A stretch of 64,000 nt of DNA from Flavobacterium sp. (GCA_016718345.1 JADKDN010000002.1:124001-188000); one strand, 5' to 3'; numbered from the stretch's first letter, positions 17,484 to 27,744 are shown. Program-made: numbers and translations. Notes: generated by a model not told the origin, from the letters alone.

Positions 17484-17519
17484 AAAAAAAAACAGCATAA
17501 AATTAACTTATGCTGTTTA
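17484..17519 (-). terminator. Terminator after tRNA-Arg
   Basis: Read on the minus strand, AACAGCATAA and TTATGCTGTT form a 10-bp stem with a 7-nt loop followed by a run of eight T, five bases past the tRNA 3' end. Confidence 0.85.
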
Positions 17520-17523
17520 ATTG

Positions 17524-17597
17524 TGACCGCGGAGGGGTTCGAACCCCCAACCCTCAGAGCCGAAATCTGATATTCTATCCAGTTGAACTACGCAGCC
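17524..17597 (-). tRNA. tRNA-Arg (anticodon TCG)
   Basis: Minus strand, 74 nt without CCA. Acceptor GGCTGCG pairs with CGCGGTC (two G-U pairs) and the discriminator is A. The anticodon stem TCAGA/TCTGA encloses loop TTTCGGC, giving anticodon TCG for codon CGA. The T arm has GGTTCGAAC. The CCA end is not encoded and must be added after transcription. A terminator follows directly. Some flavobacterial genomic islands use tRNA-Arg genes as integration sites, but no integrase is found nearby. Confidence 0.95.
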
Positions 17598-17696
17598 ATT
17601 ATTTGAAGAGAAAATAGAATAAAGAGAAAAGACTAACATTTCGTTGTTTAGAAAATTAAGTCTGTACTCTATTTTCTTTTCTCTATTTTCTAAAAT

Positions 17697-18146
17697 CTAA
17701 ACCAACAACTTCTTAACAATTGACGAAATGGTTTTCCCTTCAGCAGTGCCACCAAGTTGAGCTGAAGCTAATCCCATTACTTTACCCATAGCAGCAATTC
17801 CTGACGCACCCGTTTCGGCAATGATTTTAGCAACCACAGCTTCTACTTCGGCCTCGCTTAATTGTGCTGGTAAGAATTTTTCAATAACCACAACCTGAGC
17901 TAATTCAGGTTCAGCCAAATCCATACGGTTTTGCTCGGTGAAAATTTTAGCACTATCCTTTCTCGTTTTTACCAATTTTTGAAGTAATTTAATTTCTTCT
18001 TCTGATGTAATTTCATCTTTTGAACCTGTGGCCGTTTGTGCTAATAACAATTCAGATTTAATTGCTCTTAGGGCCTCAAGTGCCACTGTATCTTTGGATT
18101 TCATGGCGATTTTAATTTCGTCCATGATTTGGGTAGATAAACTCAT
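17697..18146 (-). CDS. yqeY: GatB/YqeY domain-containing protein
   Basis: A 149-residue cytoplasmic helical protein of the YqeY family, related to the C-terminal domain of GatB (Asp/Glu-tRNA amidotransferase). Typical features: MKSKDTVALEALRAIKSELL near the start, LVKTRKDSAKIF, FLPAQLSEAEVEAVV and the C-terminal GKVMGLASAQLGGTAEGKTI. The exact function is unsettled; a tRNA-linked role is suspected from the domain. It is downstream of ftsZ on the same strand, as in many flavobacteria, but separated from it by a terminator. Confidence 0.93.
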   Translation of the reverse strand: MSLSTQIMDEIKIAMKSKDTVALEALRAIKSELLLAQTATGSKDEITSEEEIKLLQKLVKTRKDSAKIFTEQNRMDLAEPELAQVVVIEKFLPAQLSEAEVEAVVAKIIAETGASGIAAMGKVMGLASAQLGGTAEGKTISSIVKKLLV

Positions 18147-18292
18147 ATTTTATTTGATATTAATTTGCGATGTCATTTCACAAAAAAGAAATAATGACAC
18201 TCGTTATTTGAATCAGTAATCACTCGATTAAAGTTTGGCAAATCTACTGAAATTTAGTTTAAGTTACAACTTAGAAACTAGCCATTCGTTTC

Positions 18293-18332
18293 AAAAAAAC
18301 AACCCGAAAGTTTCCAAGAATCTTTCGGGTTA
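18293..18332 (-). terminator. Terminator of the dcw cluster after ftsZ
   Basis: Arms AACCCGAAAG and CTTTCGGGTT with a T run on the minus strand (A run at 18294-18300), 24 bases after the ftsZ stop. It ends the long mraZ-to-ftsZ transcription unit. Confidence 0.85.
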
Positions 18333-18355
18333 TTTTTAGAATGTATAAAAATGAG

Positions 18356-20284
18356 TTAGTCTACATTATCGTGAAGAAACGAGTTATTAGATCTCAATTG
18401 TGTATCATTATTACTGTCTGTCCCTAATGAAGTTCGAGAAGTGTTATTGACAGCTTGATTATTAGTAATATCAACACCATAACGTTTGTATGCCGGTTCT
18501 TTCTCTAGTTCATCTAAACGAGACGGATTGTTATGGAATTTATAATTAAAATCTTTCAGTTTTCTTCTTCTTTCGTCAGCTCTCAATCGTAACGTCTCTT
18601 CGATTGTCATTTCAACTGGTGAAACTTCCTCAAAAGCGGATGAAAAGTTAGAAACCTCTTCGATTTTTTTCATTGTTATATTTAATTCCTCTGCTACTGG
18701 CTCTCCTTCCTTTTTATCTATTGGTTTAGAATTCAATAAATCATTTTCAACTTCCATGTAATCTTCTAACGAGTATTTGATAACTCCCTTCTCACTCAAC
18801 TCGGTCATAGGAACCATTTGTACTGGATCGTGTACAGTAATGTTTTTTGTCTCGCTAGTTAATTCAAAAAGGATTTTGTTTTCGTCCACCGTTTCCGTTT
18901 TTGTAATTGGCAAATCAAATGTAAATGCTGTTTGTTCAATCTCTTCTTTTACAACAACATGATCAACTACTTTAATTTCTCTAACATCTTTAACCTCGGG
19001 TTTTGAAATAACAAAATCGATTGGTTTTTCTGGCGATACTATTTCAAAAGTGACATCTAAATTTTTGATAAATTCAGAAATAATAACCAATTCATTTTCA
19101 TTGATTACTGGATCTTGAACAGCTACTTCATCTTCGATAAGTTCAAAAACAATCTTTTCGTTAGAATTTGTTTCTGTAATTTCAGTGTTAAGTTGAAAAG
19201 ACTCGATTGCTTTGTTTGTCAAATCACGCTCTAACTTATGTTCCCCATCAAGAGAATGAATTATCTTTTTTGGTTCGGTATTTACTATTTCGTTTTGTTG
19301 TTCGATATTAAATCCAGTTGCAATAATTGTAACAGCAATTGATTCTCCTAAAGTTTCGTCTTCACCAACTCCCATGATGATATTGGCATTATAACCCGCT
19401 TCAGCTTGAATATGATCACTGATTTCTCCAATCTCGTCAATTGTAATTTCATTTGAACCAGAAACGATAAGCAACAATACGTTTTTAGCTCCAGTAATTT
19501 TATTGTCGTCTAGCAATGGCGAATCTAAAGCCGCAATTATAGCTTCTTTAGCACGGTTTGCACCAATAGCCGTAGCCGAACCCATGATAGCAGTTCCGCT
19601 ATTAGACAATACGGTTTTAGCATCTTTTAAGTCAATGTTTTGGGTATAGTGATGTGTAATAACTTCAGCAATTCCGCGCGAAGCAGTTGCTAAAACTTCA
19701 TCTGCTTTAGAAAAACCAGCTTTGAAACCCAGGTTTCCGTATACTTCTCTTAGTTTATTATTGTTAATAACAATAAGAGAATCTACTTGTTTTCTCAATT
19801 TGTCGACACCTTGTAGGGCTTGTTCATATCTTACTTTACCTTCAAATTGAAACGGTTTTGTTACGATACCTACGGTAAGGATTCCTCTTTCTTTTGCTAA
19901 TTGAGCAATTACTGGAGCAGCACCTGTTCCAGTTCCACCCCCCATTCCAGCGGTGATAAAGACCATCTTGGTATTGGTATCTAACATTTTTTCGATATCA
20001 GAAATACTTTCTATAGCAGATTGTTGACCAATTTCAGGATTGGCTCCAGCACCTAAACCTTCCGTTAGGGTCACACCTAATTGAATTTTGTTTGGAACAG
20101 CGCTATTCTGCAATGCCTGAGAATCAGTGTTACAAACAATAAAGTCTACGCCTTTTATTCCTTGTTTGAACATGTGATTAATGGCGTTACTTCCGCCACC
20201 ACCTACTCCAATCACTTTAATCACATTGGATTGGTTTTTTGGTAAATCAAATGAAATGCTTCCAAAATCTGAGTTGCTTGTCAT
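18356..20284 (-). CDS. ftsZ: Cell division protein FtsZ
   Basis: A 642-residue tubulin-like GTPase, longer than the usual 380-400 because of a Bacteroidetes-type extended, acidic C-terminal linker. The N-terminal GTPase core is complete: GVGGGGSNAINHM, the tubulin signature GGGTGTGAAPVIA (about residues 115-127) and the T7 loop region. The linker (about 330-560) is rich in Glu, Val and Lys. A basic stretch RRRKLKDFNYKFHNNPSRL and the end motif PAYKRYGVDI follow. It polymerises into the Z-ring at midcell. Last gene of the dcw cluster, 47 bases after ftsA. Confidence 0.97.
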   Translation of the reverse strand: MTSNSDFGSISFDLPKNQSNVIKVIGVGGGGSNAINHMFKQGIKGVDFIVCNTDSQALQNSAVPNKIQLGVTLTEGLGAGANPEIGQQSAIESISDIEKMLDTNTKMVFITAGMGGGTGTGAAPVIAQLAKERGILTVGIVTKPFQFEGKVRYEQALQGVDKLRKQVDSLIVINNNKLREVYGNLGFKAGFSKADEVLATASRGIAEVITHHYTQNIDLKDAKTVLSNSGTAIMGSATAIGANRAKEAIIAALDSPLLDDNKITGAKNVLLLIVSGSNEITIDEIGEISDHIQAEAGYNANIIMGVGEDETLGESIAVTIIATGFNIEQQNEIVNTEPKKIIHSLDGEHKLERDLTNKAIESFQLNTEITETNSNEKIVFELIEDEVAVQDPVINENELVIISEFIKNLDVTFEIVSPEKPIDFVISKPEVKDVREIKVVDHVVVKEEIEQTAFTFDLPITKTETVDENKILFELTSETKNITVHDPVQMVPMTELSEKGVIKYSLEDYMEVENDLLNSKPIDKKEGEPVAEELNITMKKIEEVSNFSSAFEEVSPVEMTIEETLRLRADERRRKLKDFNYKFHNNPSRLDELEKEPAYKRYGVDITNNQAVNNTSRTSLGTDSNNDTQLRSNNSFLHDNVD

Positions 20285-20331
20285 ACTATTGGTTTTTGAT
20301 ATTCTTATTTTATTATTGTTAAGGCTTGGTC

Positions 20332-21753
20332 TTATTCTGCGTTATCTAAAAATTCTTTAATCTTGTCTACGTATTTATCAAAAAAGGAACGTCTAATTTT
20401 ATTTTCAGTTGATTCCGATTTAAAAACTACTTCCTCCACCTCTTCTTTCACTTCTTGTGAATTTTCTTCTACTTTTTCGAATGTTGGTGCTTCTGTAACA
20501 TTCGGAATATTAAAAGGCTCAAATACACGATCTTGCTTGAAAGTAACCTTTTCAGGAACTGTTGTTGTCTCTAATTTTACAGCACTTTGTGTTTTATTTT
20601 CAATACTGTTCATTACTAGTCCAACTGCTGTTGCATAAAGCGGACTTGAAAATTCTTCATCTGAATTTCCTGCCAAATGCTCATTAGGATATCCAATTCT
20701 GGTATCCATACCTGTTATGTATTCCACTAATTGCTTAATGTGTTTTAAATTGGCACCTCCACCAGTCAAAACAATACCTGCAATTAATTTTCTACGAGGG
20801 TCTTCGTGACCATAAGCTTTTATTTCAGAGAAAACTTGTTCCACAATTTCCACTACTCTGGCGTGGATAATTTTTGATAAATTTTTAAGTGAAATCTCCT
20901 TTGGCTCTCTACCTCTCAGACCGGGAATAGAAACAATTTCGTTGTCTTTATTTTCTCCTGGCCAAGCGGAACCAAATTTTACTTTTAGTAATTCTGCCTG
21001 TTTTTCAATGATAGAACAACCTTCTTTAATGTCGTCTGTAATTACGTTTCCTCCAAAAGGAATTACGGCTGTATGTCGAATGATACCATCTTTGAAAATG
21101 GCTAAATCTGTAGTTCCTCCACCTATATCAATCAAAGCTACCCCAGCTTCTTTTTCTTCTTGACTCAAAACTGCATCTGCAGAAGCCAATGGTTCCAATG
21201 TCAATCCAGATAATTCAATTCCTGAACTCTGAATGCACCTACCAACATTTCTTATTGATGCTGCTTGACCAACGACCACATGAAAACTACTTTCAAGACG
21301 ACCTCCATACATTCCGATTGGTTCTTTAATATCGGATTGACCGTCTATTTTGAATTCTTGAGGCAATACATGTATGATTTCTTCACCTGGAAGCATAGCT
21401 AATTTATGGACTTGATTGATTAACAAATCAATATCTTTACCACCAATAACTTCCTCAGAATTTTCTCTGCTGATGTAATCGCTATGTTGAATGCTGCGTA
21501 TATGCTGTCCCGCAATACCTACAACAACGTCTTTTATTTTATAACCTGAGTTATTTTCTGCATCATAAATTGCTTGCTGAATAGATTGAATAGTTTGTGT
21601 AATGTTATTTACAACTCCACGAGCTACACCCAAACTTTTGGATTTTCCAACTCCTAAAATTTCTAACTTGCCGTACTCATTTTTCTTACCAATCATGGCA
21701 ACAATCTTGGTAGTCCCAATGTCTAAACCTACTGCAATGTTCTCTTTTTCCAT
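20332..21753 (-). CDS. ftsA: Cell division protein FtsA
   Basis: A 473-residue actin-fold ATPase that anchors FtsZ to the membrane. Phosphate 1 motif VGLDIGTTKIVAMIG is at the N-terminus, the SHS2-like 1C region follows (LPQEFKIDGQSDIKEPIG), phosphate 2 is VALIDIGGGTTDLAIF and the adenosine motif is AGIVLTGGGANLKHI. The C-terminus has a charged linker, then RSFFDKYVDKIKEFL, which can form an amphipathic membrane-binding helix. It lies between ftsQ and ftsZ. Confidence 0.97.
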   Translation of the reverse strand: MEKENIAVGLDIGTTKIVAMIGKKNEYGKLEILGVGKSKSLGVARGVVNNITQTIQSIQQAIYDAENNSGYKIKDVVVGIAGQHIRSIQHSDYISRENSEEVIGGKDIDLLINQVHKLAMLPGEEIIHVLPQEFKIDGQSDIKEPIGMYGGRLESSFHVVVGQAASIRNVGRCIQSSGIELSGLTLEPLASADAVLSQEEKEAGVALIDIGGGTTDLAIFKDGIIRHTAVIPFGGNVITDDIKEGCSIIEKQAELLKVKFGSAWPGENKDNEIVSIPGLRGREPKEISLKNLSKIIHARVVEIVEQVFSEIKAYGHEDPRRKLIAGIVLTGGGANLKHIKQLVEYITGMDTRIGYPNEHLAGNSDEEFSSPLYATAVGLVMNSIENKTQSAVKLETTTVPEKVTFKQDRVFEPFNIPNVTEAPTFEKVEENSQEVKEEVEEVVFKSESTENKIRRSFFDKYVDKIKEFLDNAE

Positions 21754-21816
21754 GCTATCTACTTAATTTGTTTGACACAAAATCAACACTTTTTATTTTC
21801 TGATTTCAAATAGTTG

Positions 21817-22540
21817 TTATTTGGTACAAACTACTTGTTGTATAAATCTTAGATTTATCTTTTTATAATTCTGCAATGAACTATCTAAAACTGCTTTTTT
21901 GAAAAAATGCTTTGTAATTGCTGAATTTGCGTTTTACATTCACGATTTTTCCAAATTCAATTTCATAATCGAAATTTCTGTTCATCATTTTTAGACTTCC
22001 ATCAGGTAAAATCTGTATGCCGATGATGTTTTTTTTTAAAAAATCATCTTTGTAAACAAATCGCAATAATTTATCAAAATCACCCTTGTTTTCTTTGCTA
22101 ATTTCACCAGAAATAATTGGAACTCTTGCTGTAAATTCGTCTGATAATGGCATTATATTTCCTTGATAGTCAATATAGAAAGACCCTTCATCATTAAAAA
22201 CTCTAGCAATAGGCGTTTTTTGCTTTACAACAGCTTTTAGAACCCCATCAATAGTTACAAAAACCTCAGATTTTTCAATCATTGGATTGCTATTTATGGA
22301 CTTCTCCAACTTGTTCAAATCTAATTTATCTTTTTGAATGCTTGAGGCATCTCTTTTATTTTCTATTAACAATTTATTAACCATTTCATGTTTAATAAAT
22401 GTGACACTATCATTCAAAAAAACCACTTTAGATTTAGTCAATTTTCGCTCTTCATTTCTCTTTGAAGTGAATGAAAAAAGAAAAATAACTAATGCAAACA
22501 TTAGTACTAATCTGATATTTGCCCAATTAAAGAGTTTCAT
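21817..22540 (-). CDS. ftsQ: Cell division protein FtsQ (frameshifted near C-terminus)
   Basis: A bitopic membrane protein of about 240 residues: short cytoplasmic start, one membrane helix (about residues 8-25, LVLMFALVIFLFSFTS), then a periplasmic POTRA/FtsQ-type region. It links early and late divisome proteins. The raw frame stops after FFQKSSFR at 21881. Removing one base from the six-T run at 21895-21900 extends it through LQNYKKINLRF to TAA at 21817-21819, the usual family ending. The start overlaps murC by 14 bases. Confidence 0.88.
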
Positions 22541-23876
22541 TTAATGCCGCTTTTATAGGTTTTACTAATTCGCCAATATCACCTGCTCCAATGGTCACAA
22601 TTACTCGCGCATCTGTTTCTAAAATTTTTGATATCAGCTCTGTTTTTGATACTAATTTTTTGTGCGTATTCGTTATTTTTCCCAACAACCATTGTGAATT
22701 TATGCCTTCCATTGGCAATTCGCGAGCTGGATAAATATCCAATAATAAGATTTCATCAAATGCTGATAAACTTTTTGCAAAATCATCTGCGAAATCTTTG
22801 GTTCTACTGAACAAGTGTGGTTGGAAAATTGCCAAAACTTTTTGGTTCGGATACAATTCACGTACGGCTTGATGCACTGCATTAATCTCAGTAGGATGAT
22901 GTGCATAATCGTCGATATAAACTAATTTATCCGATTTAATTTGATAGGAAAATCTTCTCTGAATACCTTTAAATGAAGCTAAGGCTTTAGCGATGGACTC
23001 GGTTGGGGTGCCAAAAGTTTTAGCCATCGCTAAAGCCATTAAAGCATTCATTAAATTGTGTCTTCCAGGTAATCCGAAATGAATATTTTTTATAGTCTCT
23101 GATGGTGTTTCTACATCAAAAACATAACTTCCACTTTCAATTCTAATGTTGTAGGCTTTGAATGTTGCTTCTTCGTTTACAGCTATTGTGAACCCTTCTA
23201 AATCCAATCCTTTAGGAACAAATAGTTTTGTCTTATCTTCAACTTTGTCTGCAAATTCTCTAAATGTTTCTTGTATTGCTGTTGCATCACCATAGATGTC
23301 TAAATGGTCTGCATCCATTGAGGTAACACAAGCAATATCTGGATGTAGGTGCAAAAAGGAACGATCAAACTCATCGGCCTCAACCACAGTAACCGTTTTC
23401 CCGCTTCCAATTAAATTAGAATGGTAATTTTCTACAATTCCACCAAGGAAAGCGGTAACATCAGCACCACTTTCATATAAAATATGCCCAAGAATACTCG
23501 ATGTTGTGGTTTTCCCATGTGTACCTGCAACGGCAAAACAGAAAGTATCCTTAGTGATGATTCCCAGAACCTCGGCACGTTTTTTTACTACGTAATCTCT
23601 TTCTATAAAATAATTCCATTCCGAATGGGTAACTGGAACTGCAGGAGTCACTATAACGAGAGTATTCTCTACATAATATTCTTTTGGAATTAAACCAATA
23701 CTGTCTTCAAAATGAATGTTCATTCCTCCAGCAATCAATTCATCTGTAAGCGTGGTAGGCGTTTTGTCATAACCCGACACGTTTTTACCAATGTTTTGGA
23801 AATAACGAGCCAAAGCACTCATCCCGATGCCTCCAATCCCTATGAAATAGACGTTATGTATTTGGTTTAGATTCAT
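22527..23876 (-). CDS. murC: UDP-N-acetylmuramate--L-alanine ligase
   Basis: A Mur ligase of about 449 residues that adds L-Ala to UDP-MurNAc in cytoplasmic peptidoglycan precursor synthesis. Visible: N-terminal Rossmann motif FIGIGGIGMSALARYF, ATP loop AGTHGKTTTSSILGHIL, EADEFDRSFL, DADHLDIYGD and the substrate or ATP motif LPGRHNLMNALMAL. The start is MNLNQIHNVYF; an ATG six codons upstream is also in frame. It follows murG with a 68-base CAAT-rich spacer. Confidence 0.96.
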   Translation of the reverse strand: MNLNQIHNVYFIGIGGIGMSALARYFQNIGKNVSGYDKTPTTLTDELIAGGMNIHFEDSIGLIPKEYYVENTLVIVTPAVPVTHSEWNYFIERDYVVKKRAEVLGIITKDTFCFAVAGTHGKTTTSSILGHILYESGADVTAFLGGIVENYHSNLIGSGKTVTVVEADEFDRSFLHLHPDIACVTSMDADHLDIYGDATAIQETFREFADKVEDKTKLFVPKGLDLEGFTIAVNEEATFKAYNIRIESGSYVFDVETPSETIKNIHFGLPGRHNLMNALMALAMAKTFGTPTESIAKALASFKGIQRRFSYQIKSDKLVYIDDYAHHPTEINAVHQAVRELYPNQKVLAIFQPHLFSRTKDFADDFAKSLSAFDEILLLDIYPARELPMEGINSQWLLGKITNTHKKLVSKTELISKILETDARVIVTIGAGDIGELVKPIKAALNETL

Positions 23877-23944
23877 TTTAAATATCAATTTCAAAATTCA
23901 ATATCAATTTCAAAACACAATTTTCACTATTGCTTTTGACATTG

Positions 23945-25033
23945 TTATTTTATTAGTTTTATTATTTCTTCAACAATGTCGTTGGTTGCATTTGGTTTTG
24001 CTAAACTTTTGATGTTATGTCTTAACTCTTTGTGGAAACTTTCATTTGAAATTAGATCTGAAGAGGTTGTTTCAAATTTTTCATTCAGTTCATTTTCTTT
24101 TAAAAGTATTGCTCCTTTTTATCAACAATAGCTTTTGCATTCTTGGTTTGATGGTCTTCAGCAACATTGGGTGACGGAATGAAAATAACCGGTTTTCCTA
24201 CCAAACACAATTCTGAAACCGATGATGCTCCTGCACGAGAAATTACAAAATCTGTAGCTGCATAAATCAAATCCATTCTGTCGATAAATGAAACTACTTG
24301 GACATTTTCTTTGTCATTGAAATGCTTGTAATCTTCAAAATACAATTTTCCACATTGCCAAAAAACTTGTATCCCACTTTCCAAAAGAAAATCTAATTCT
24401 TTAGCAATTAATTGGTTTACTCTACGAGCACCAAGGCTTCCGCCAAGAATTAGAAGTGTCTTTTTATTAGCATCTAATTTGAAATAATTAATTCCTTCTT
24501 GTTTTTATTTTCAATATCCAACACATCCTGACGAACTGGATTTCCGGTAAAAACAATCTTGTTTTTGGAAAAAATCGCTCCAAATCATCGTAAGCCACAC
24601 AAATAGCATTAGCTTTTTTACTCAACAACTTATTAGTTATTCCTGGAAAAGAATTTTGTTCTTGTAGCACGGTTGGAATATTAAAACTATTAGCCACTTG
24701 CAACAAAGGCCCACTAGCAAAACCTCCTGTCCCGATTACCACATCGGGCTTGAATTTTTTTATAATTTGTCTTGATTTCCACAAACTACTCATTAGCTTG
24801 AATGGAAACATTGCATTTTGTAACGTTACCTTTCTTTGTAAACCAGCAATCCAAAGTCCTTCGATTTTATATCCTGCTTGGGGTACTTTTTGCATTTCCA
24901 TTTTGTCCTTAGCACCAACAAAAAGAATTTCCGAATCCGGAAAACGAGATTTCAATTCATTGGCAATAGCAATAGCAGGATAGATATGTCCTCCTGTTCC
25001 TCCGCCACTTAATATGAATTTTAGTTTTCTCAT
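23945..25033 (-). CDS. murG: UDP-GlcNAc--lipid I transferase MurG (three frameshifts)
   Basis: This GT-B glycosyltransferase makes lipid II on the inner face of the membrane. The N-terminal GSGT-like loop ILSGGGTGGHIYPAIAIANEL and VIGTGGFASGPLL are in the first open stretch; SRAGASSVSELCLVGKPVIFIPSP, the UDP-GlcNAc site, is in the second. Three 1-base losses split the gene: at T5 24562-24566, near 24494-24500, and at T5 24117-24121. Restoring them joins FTGNPVRQDVLDIE, LILGGSLGARRVNQ and ILLKENELNEKF in one frame to TAA at 23945. An essential gene, so sequencing error is more likely than decay. Confidence 0.92.
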
Positions 25034-25041
25034 TTTACAAC

Positions 25042-26334
25042 TTATTTTTTATTCATTACAGCATCCATCGGATTTGTTGTCTTATCTTCAATTGAAAATT
25101 GCTGTTCTTCAAGAGCATCTTCTTTAGCTATTTGCTCATCAATCATTCTTTGCAGAATTTCGTCTCTCTTTTCTTTTTCGGCTTTTTCTTGTGCAATTTC
25201 TTCTTCTTTTTTGGTCACACTAATTATAATTCCTAAGGCAATACAAGTCATCCAAATTGAACTTCCTCCGCTACTAATCAAAGGCAAGGTTTGACCCGTT
25301 ACAGGAAGCAATTCAACTGCTACGCCCATGTTAATTAACGCTTGAAATATCATTGGAAAACCCAATCCCACTACTACCAGCTTGCCGAAAACCGTATTAG
25401 CCTTGTGTGCAGCGACTATAAATCGGAAAAATAAAAGCAGATATAAGCCTAAAACTATCAATCCTCCAATTAATCCATATTCTTCAACAATAATAGCGTA
25501 TATAAAATCCGAAGAAGATTGAGGTAAAAAGTTTTTCTGAACACTCTTTCCAGGTCCTAATCCTTGCAATCCACCGGAAGCTATGGCAATTTTTGCTTTT
25601 TCTATTTGATAATCATCTTCATCAGGCTTGTCGCTGACATAATTTTCTACCCTTGAAATCCAAGTGTCAACACGATTTGGAAATGCATCTGGAAAAGCTT
25701 TGGCAAGGAGTATAAAAAAAGTCAACCCTATTATTCCAACCCCTACTATTATTCCTATATATTTTAAAGGATATTTACCTACAAAAGCCAACATCAACAC
25801 CATAGAAAAAATAAGTGCAGAAGTCGAAAAATTAGCTGGCAAAATAAACATCAAAGTAATAAATACTGGCAACCATAACTCCCATAATGAGGATTTGAAA
25901 GTAATGGCTGTATCTCGTTTTTTGGATAAATATCTAGCAACAAAAATCAACAATACGATTGTAGCTAATGTTGATGTTTGGAAGGTTATGCCTATAAATG
26001 GAACTTGAATCCATCTACTAGCATTGGCACCAGCAATCACGGTTCCTTTTATTAAAGTATAACCCAATAAAACCCAAACAATAGGCAAGGCTATAATTGA
26101 AATCCCTTTGAAATAATGATAGGGTACTTTGTGTATCCAATAAATAATCAAAAAACCTATACATATATGCGCCAGGTGTTTTAATAGATATCCTAAAGTA
26201 TTTCCTGTTCCATGACCTATATAGGCTAAATTACTACTTGCACTAAAAACAGGCATAAACGAAAATAGAGCTAATAAGGCCACGAATGTCCATATTACTT
26301 TATCTCCTTTTAAACTGTTTATTAGTTGTTTCAT
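25042..26334 (-). CDS. ftsW: Lipid II polymerase FtsW (SEDS family)
   Basis: A 430-residue polytopic membrane protein of the SEDS family (FtsW/RodA/SpoVE), a peptidoglycan glycosyltransferase of the divisome. About ten hydrophobic helices are visible, with the family-typical GPGKSVQKNFLPQSSSDFIYAIIVEEYG loop and PVTGQTLPLISSGGSS near the C-terminal third. A charged Glu/Lys-rich cytoplasmic tail of about 60 residues follows. It lies 8 bases upstream of murG in the same unit. Confidence 0.96.
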   Translation of the reverse strand: MKQLINSLKGDKVIWTFVALLALFSFMPVFSASSNLAYIGHGTGNTLGYLLKHLAHICIGFLIIYWIHKVPYHYFKGISIIALPIVWVLLGYTLIKGTVIAGANASRWIQVPFIGITFQTSTLATIVLLIFVARYLSKKRDTAITFKSSLWELWLPVFITLMFILPANFSTSALIFSMVLMLAFVGKYPLKYIGIIVGVGIIGLTFFILLAKAFPDAFPNRVDTWISRVENYVSDKPDEDDYQIEKAKIAIASGGLQGLGPGKSVQKNFLPQSSSDFIYAIIVEEYGLIGGLIVLGLYLLLFFRFIVAAHKANTVFGKLVVVGLGFPMIFQALINMGVAVELLPVTGQTLPLISSGGSSIWMTCIALGIIISVTKKEEEIAQEKAEKEKRDEILQRMIDEQIAKEDALEEQQFSIEDKTTNPMDAVMNKK

Positions 26335-26409
26335 TTTTGATTACGGATTAAGAATTTTGAGATTCAGGATGTAGACAATTGCTAAATCCGAAATCGTAAT
26401 TCCTAAATT

Positions 26410-27744
26410 TTACAAATTTTGAACCGCTTGTTTAAATTGTCTTCCTCTGTCTTCATAGTTTTCAAATAAATCGAAACTAGCACAGGCTGGCGACAATAAA
26501 ACGGTATCCCCTTTTTCTGATAAACGCTGTGCCATTTTCACAGCATCGTTCATAGAATCGACTTCAATCATTACATCAACGATGTTACCAAAAGCATCAA
26601 TGATTTTTTTATTGTCAACACCAAGACAAATTATTGCTTTTACTTTTTCATTAACTAACGACATCAACTCAGTGTAGTCATTCCCTTTGTCAACACCTCC
26701 AACAATCCAAACCGTAGGGGTATTCATGCTGTCAAGAGCAAAGAAAGTTGCATTTACATTTGTGGCTTTAGAATCATTAATGTATTGAACATTTTGAATC
26801 TTTAATACTTTCTCTAATCGATGTTCGACACCCTGAAAATTAGATAGACTTTCTCTGATTGTCTCTTTTCTGATTTGCATCAATTTAGCTACAGATGTTG
26901 CTGCCATGGCATTCTTCAGGTTATGTTTACCTTCAAGTGCAATGTACTCTGTTTCCATGATGAATTCTTCTTCGTTGATGTTTACTTCCATTTTGTTGTC
27001 TTTTAAAAATGCTCCTTTTTCGAAAGTTTTAGTTAATGAAAAAGGAATTAATTGGGCTTTTGTTTTGTTATTTTTTAACCATTCTGCAATTGCTTCATCA
27101 TCGGCATCGTAGATAAAATAATCGCTTTGGGTTTGATTCATTGTAATTCTAAATTTTGATGCTATGTAATTTTCATATTTATAATCGTATCGGTCTAAAT
27201 GATCTGGACTTATATTGGTTAAAACTGCTATGTGTGGTTTGTAATCAAAAATTCCATCTAATTGAAAACTACTTAACTCCAACACATAATAATCATACCT
27301 GTCCTCTGCAACTTGCCAAGCAAAACTCTTACCGATATTACCTCCTAATCCTACATTTAGCCCTGCCGATTTTAACAAATGATAAGTCAGCATTGTTGTT
27401 GTTGTCTTACCATTACTTCCAGTAATTCCTATTGTTATTGCTTTTGTAAACGATGCTGCAAATTCAATTTCAGAAACTATTTGAATGTTTTTTTCTTTTA
27501 TCTTCTTTACGATTCCTGATTTATCTGGAATTCCCGGACTTTTCATGACAATATCTGCATTCAAAATCTTATGCTCTGTATGGGTTTCTTCTTCCCATTT
27601 GATACCATTAATTGTAAGAACTTCTTTATAGTTGTCTTTTATTTTTCCGTAATCCGATACAAAAACATCATATCCTTTTTTCTTTCCGAGTATCGCTGTT
27701 CCTACTCCACTTTCTCCTCCTCCTAGAATAACAAGTAGTTGCAT
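26410..27744 (-). CDS. murD: UDP-N-acetylmuramoylalanine--D-glutamate ligase
   Basis: A 444-residue Mur ligase adding D-Glu to UDP-MurNAc-L-Ala. The N-terminal domain starts with VILGGGESGVGTAIL, the ATP loop is GITGSNGKTTTTMLTYHLL, followed by ELSSFQLDGIF, NISPDHLDRY, GKHNLKNAMAA and the C-terminal domain IVGGVDKGNDY and LLSPACASFDLFENYEDRGRQF. All fit MurD. It abuts mraY, one base apart. Confidence 0.97.
   Translation of the reverse strand: MQLLVILGGGESGVGTAILGKKKGYDVFVSDYGKIKDNYKEVLTINGIKWEEETHTEHKILNADIVMKSPGIPDKSGIVKKIKEKNIQIVSEIEFAASFTKAITIGITGSNGKTTTTMLTYHLLKSAGLNVGLGGNIGKSFAWQVAEDRYDYYVLELSSFQLDGIFDYKPHIAVLTNISPDHLDRYDYKYENYIASKFRITMNQTQSDYFIYDADDEAIAEWLKNNKTKAQLIPFSLTKTFEKGAFLKDNKMEVNINEEEFIMETEYIALEGKHNLKNAMAATSVAKLMQIRKETIRESLSNFQGVEHRLEKVLKIQNVQYINDSKATNVNATFFALDSMNTPTVWIVGGVDKGNDYTELMSLVNEKVKAIICLGVDNKKIIDAFGNIVDVMIEVDSMNDAVKMAQRLSEKGDTVLLSPACASFDLFENYEDRGRQFKQAVQNL

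Noticed and set aside
17524..17597. Integration site for a genomic island at tRNA-Arg
   Set aside because: No integrase, no duplicated 3' end of the tRNA and no compositional change next to it; yqeY and the T9SS gene are ordinary neighbours.
23945..25033. murG, dnaG, engB, rlmN, tatA and others as pseudogenes
   Set aside because: Each is repaired by single bases at homopolymers and is otherwise conserved to its last residue. Many are essential single-copy genes, so sequencing error is the simpler explanation.
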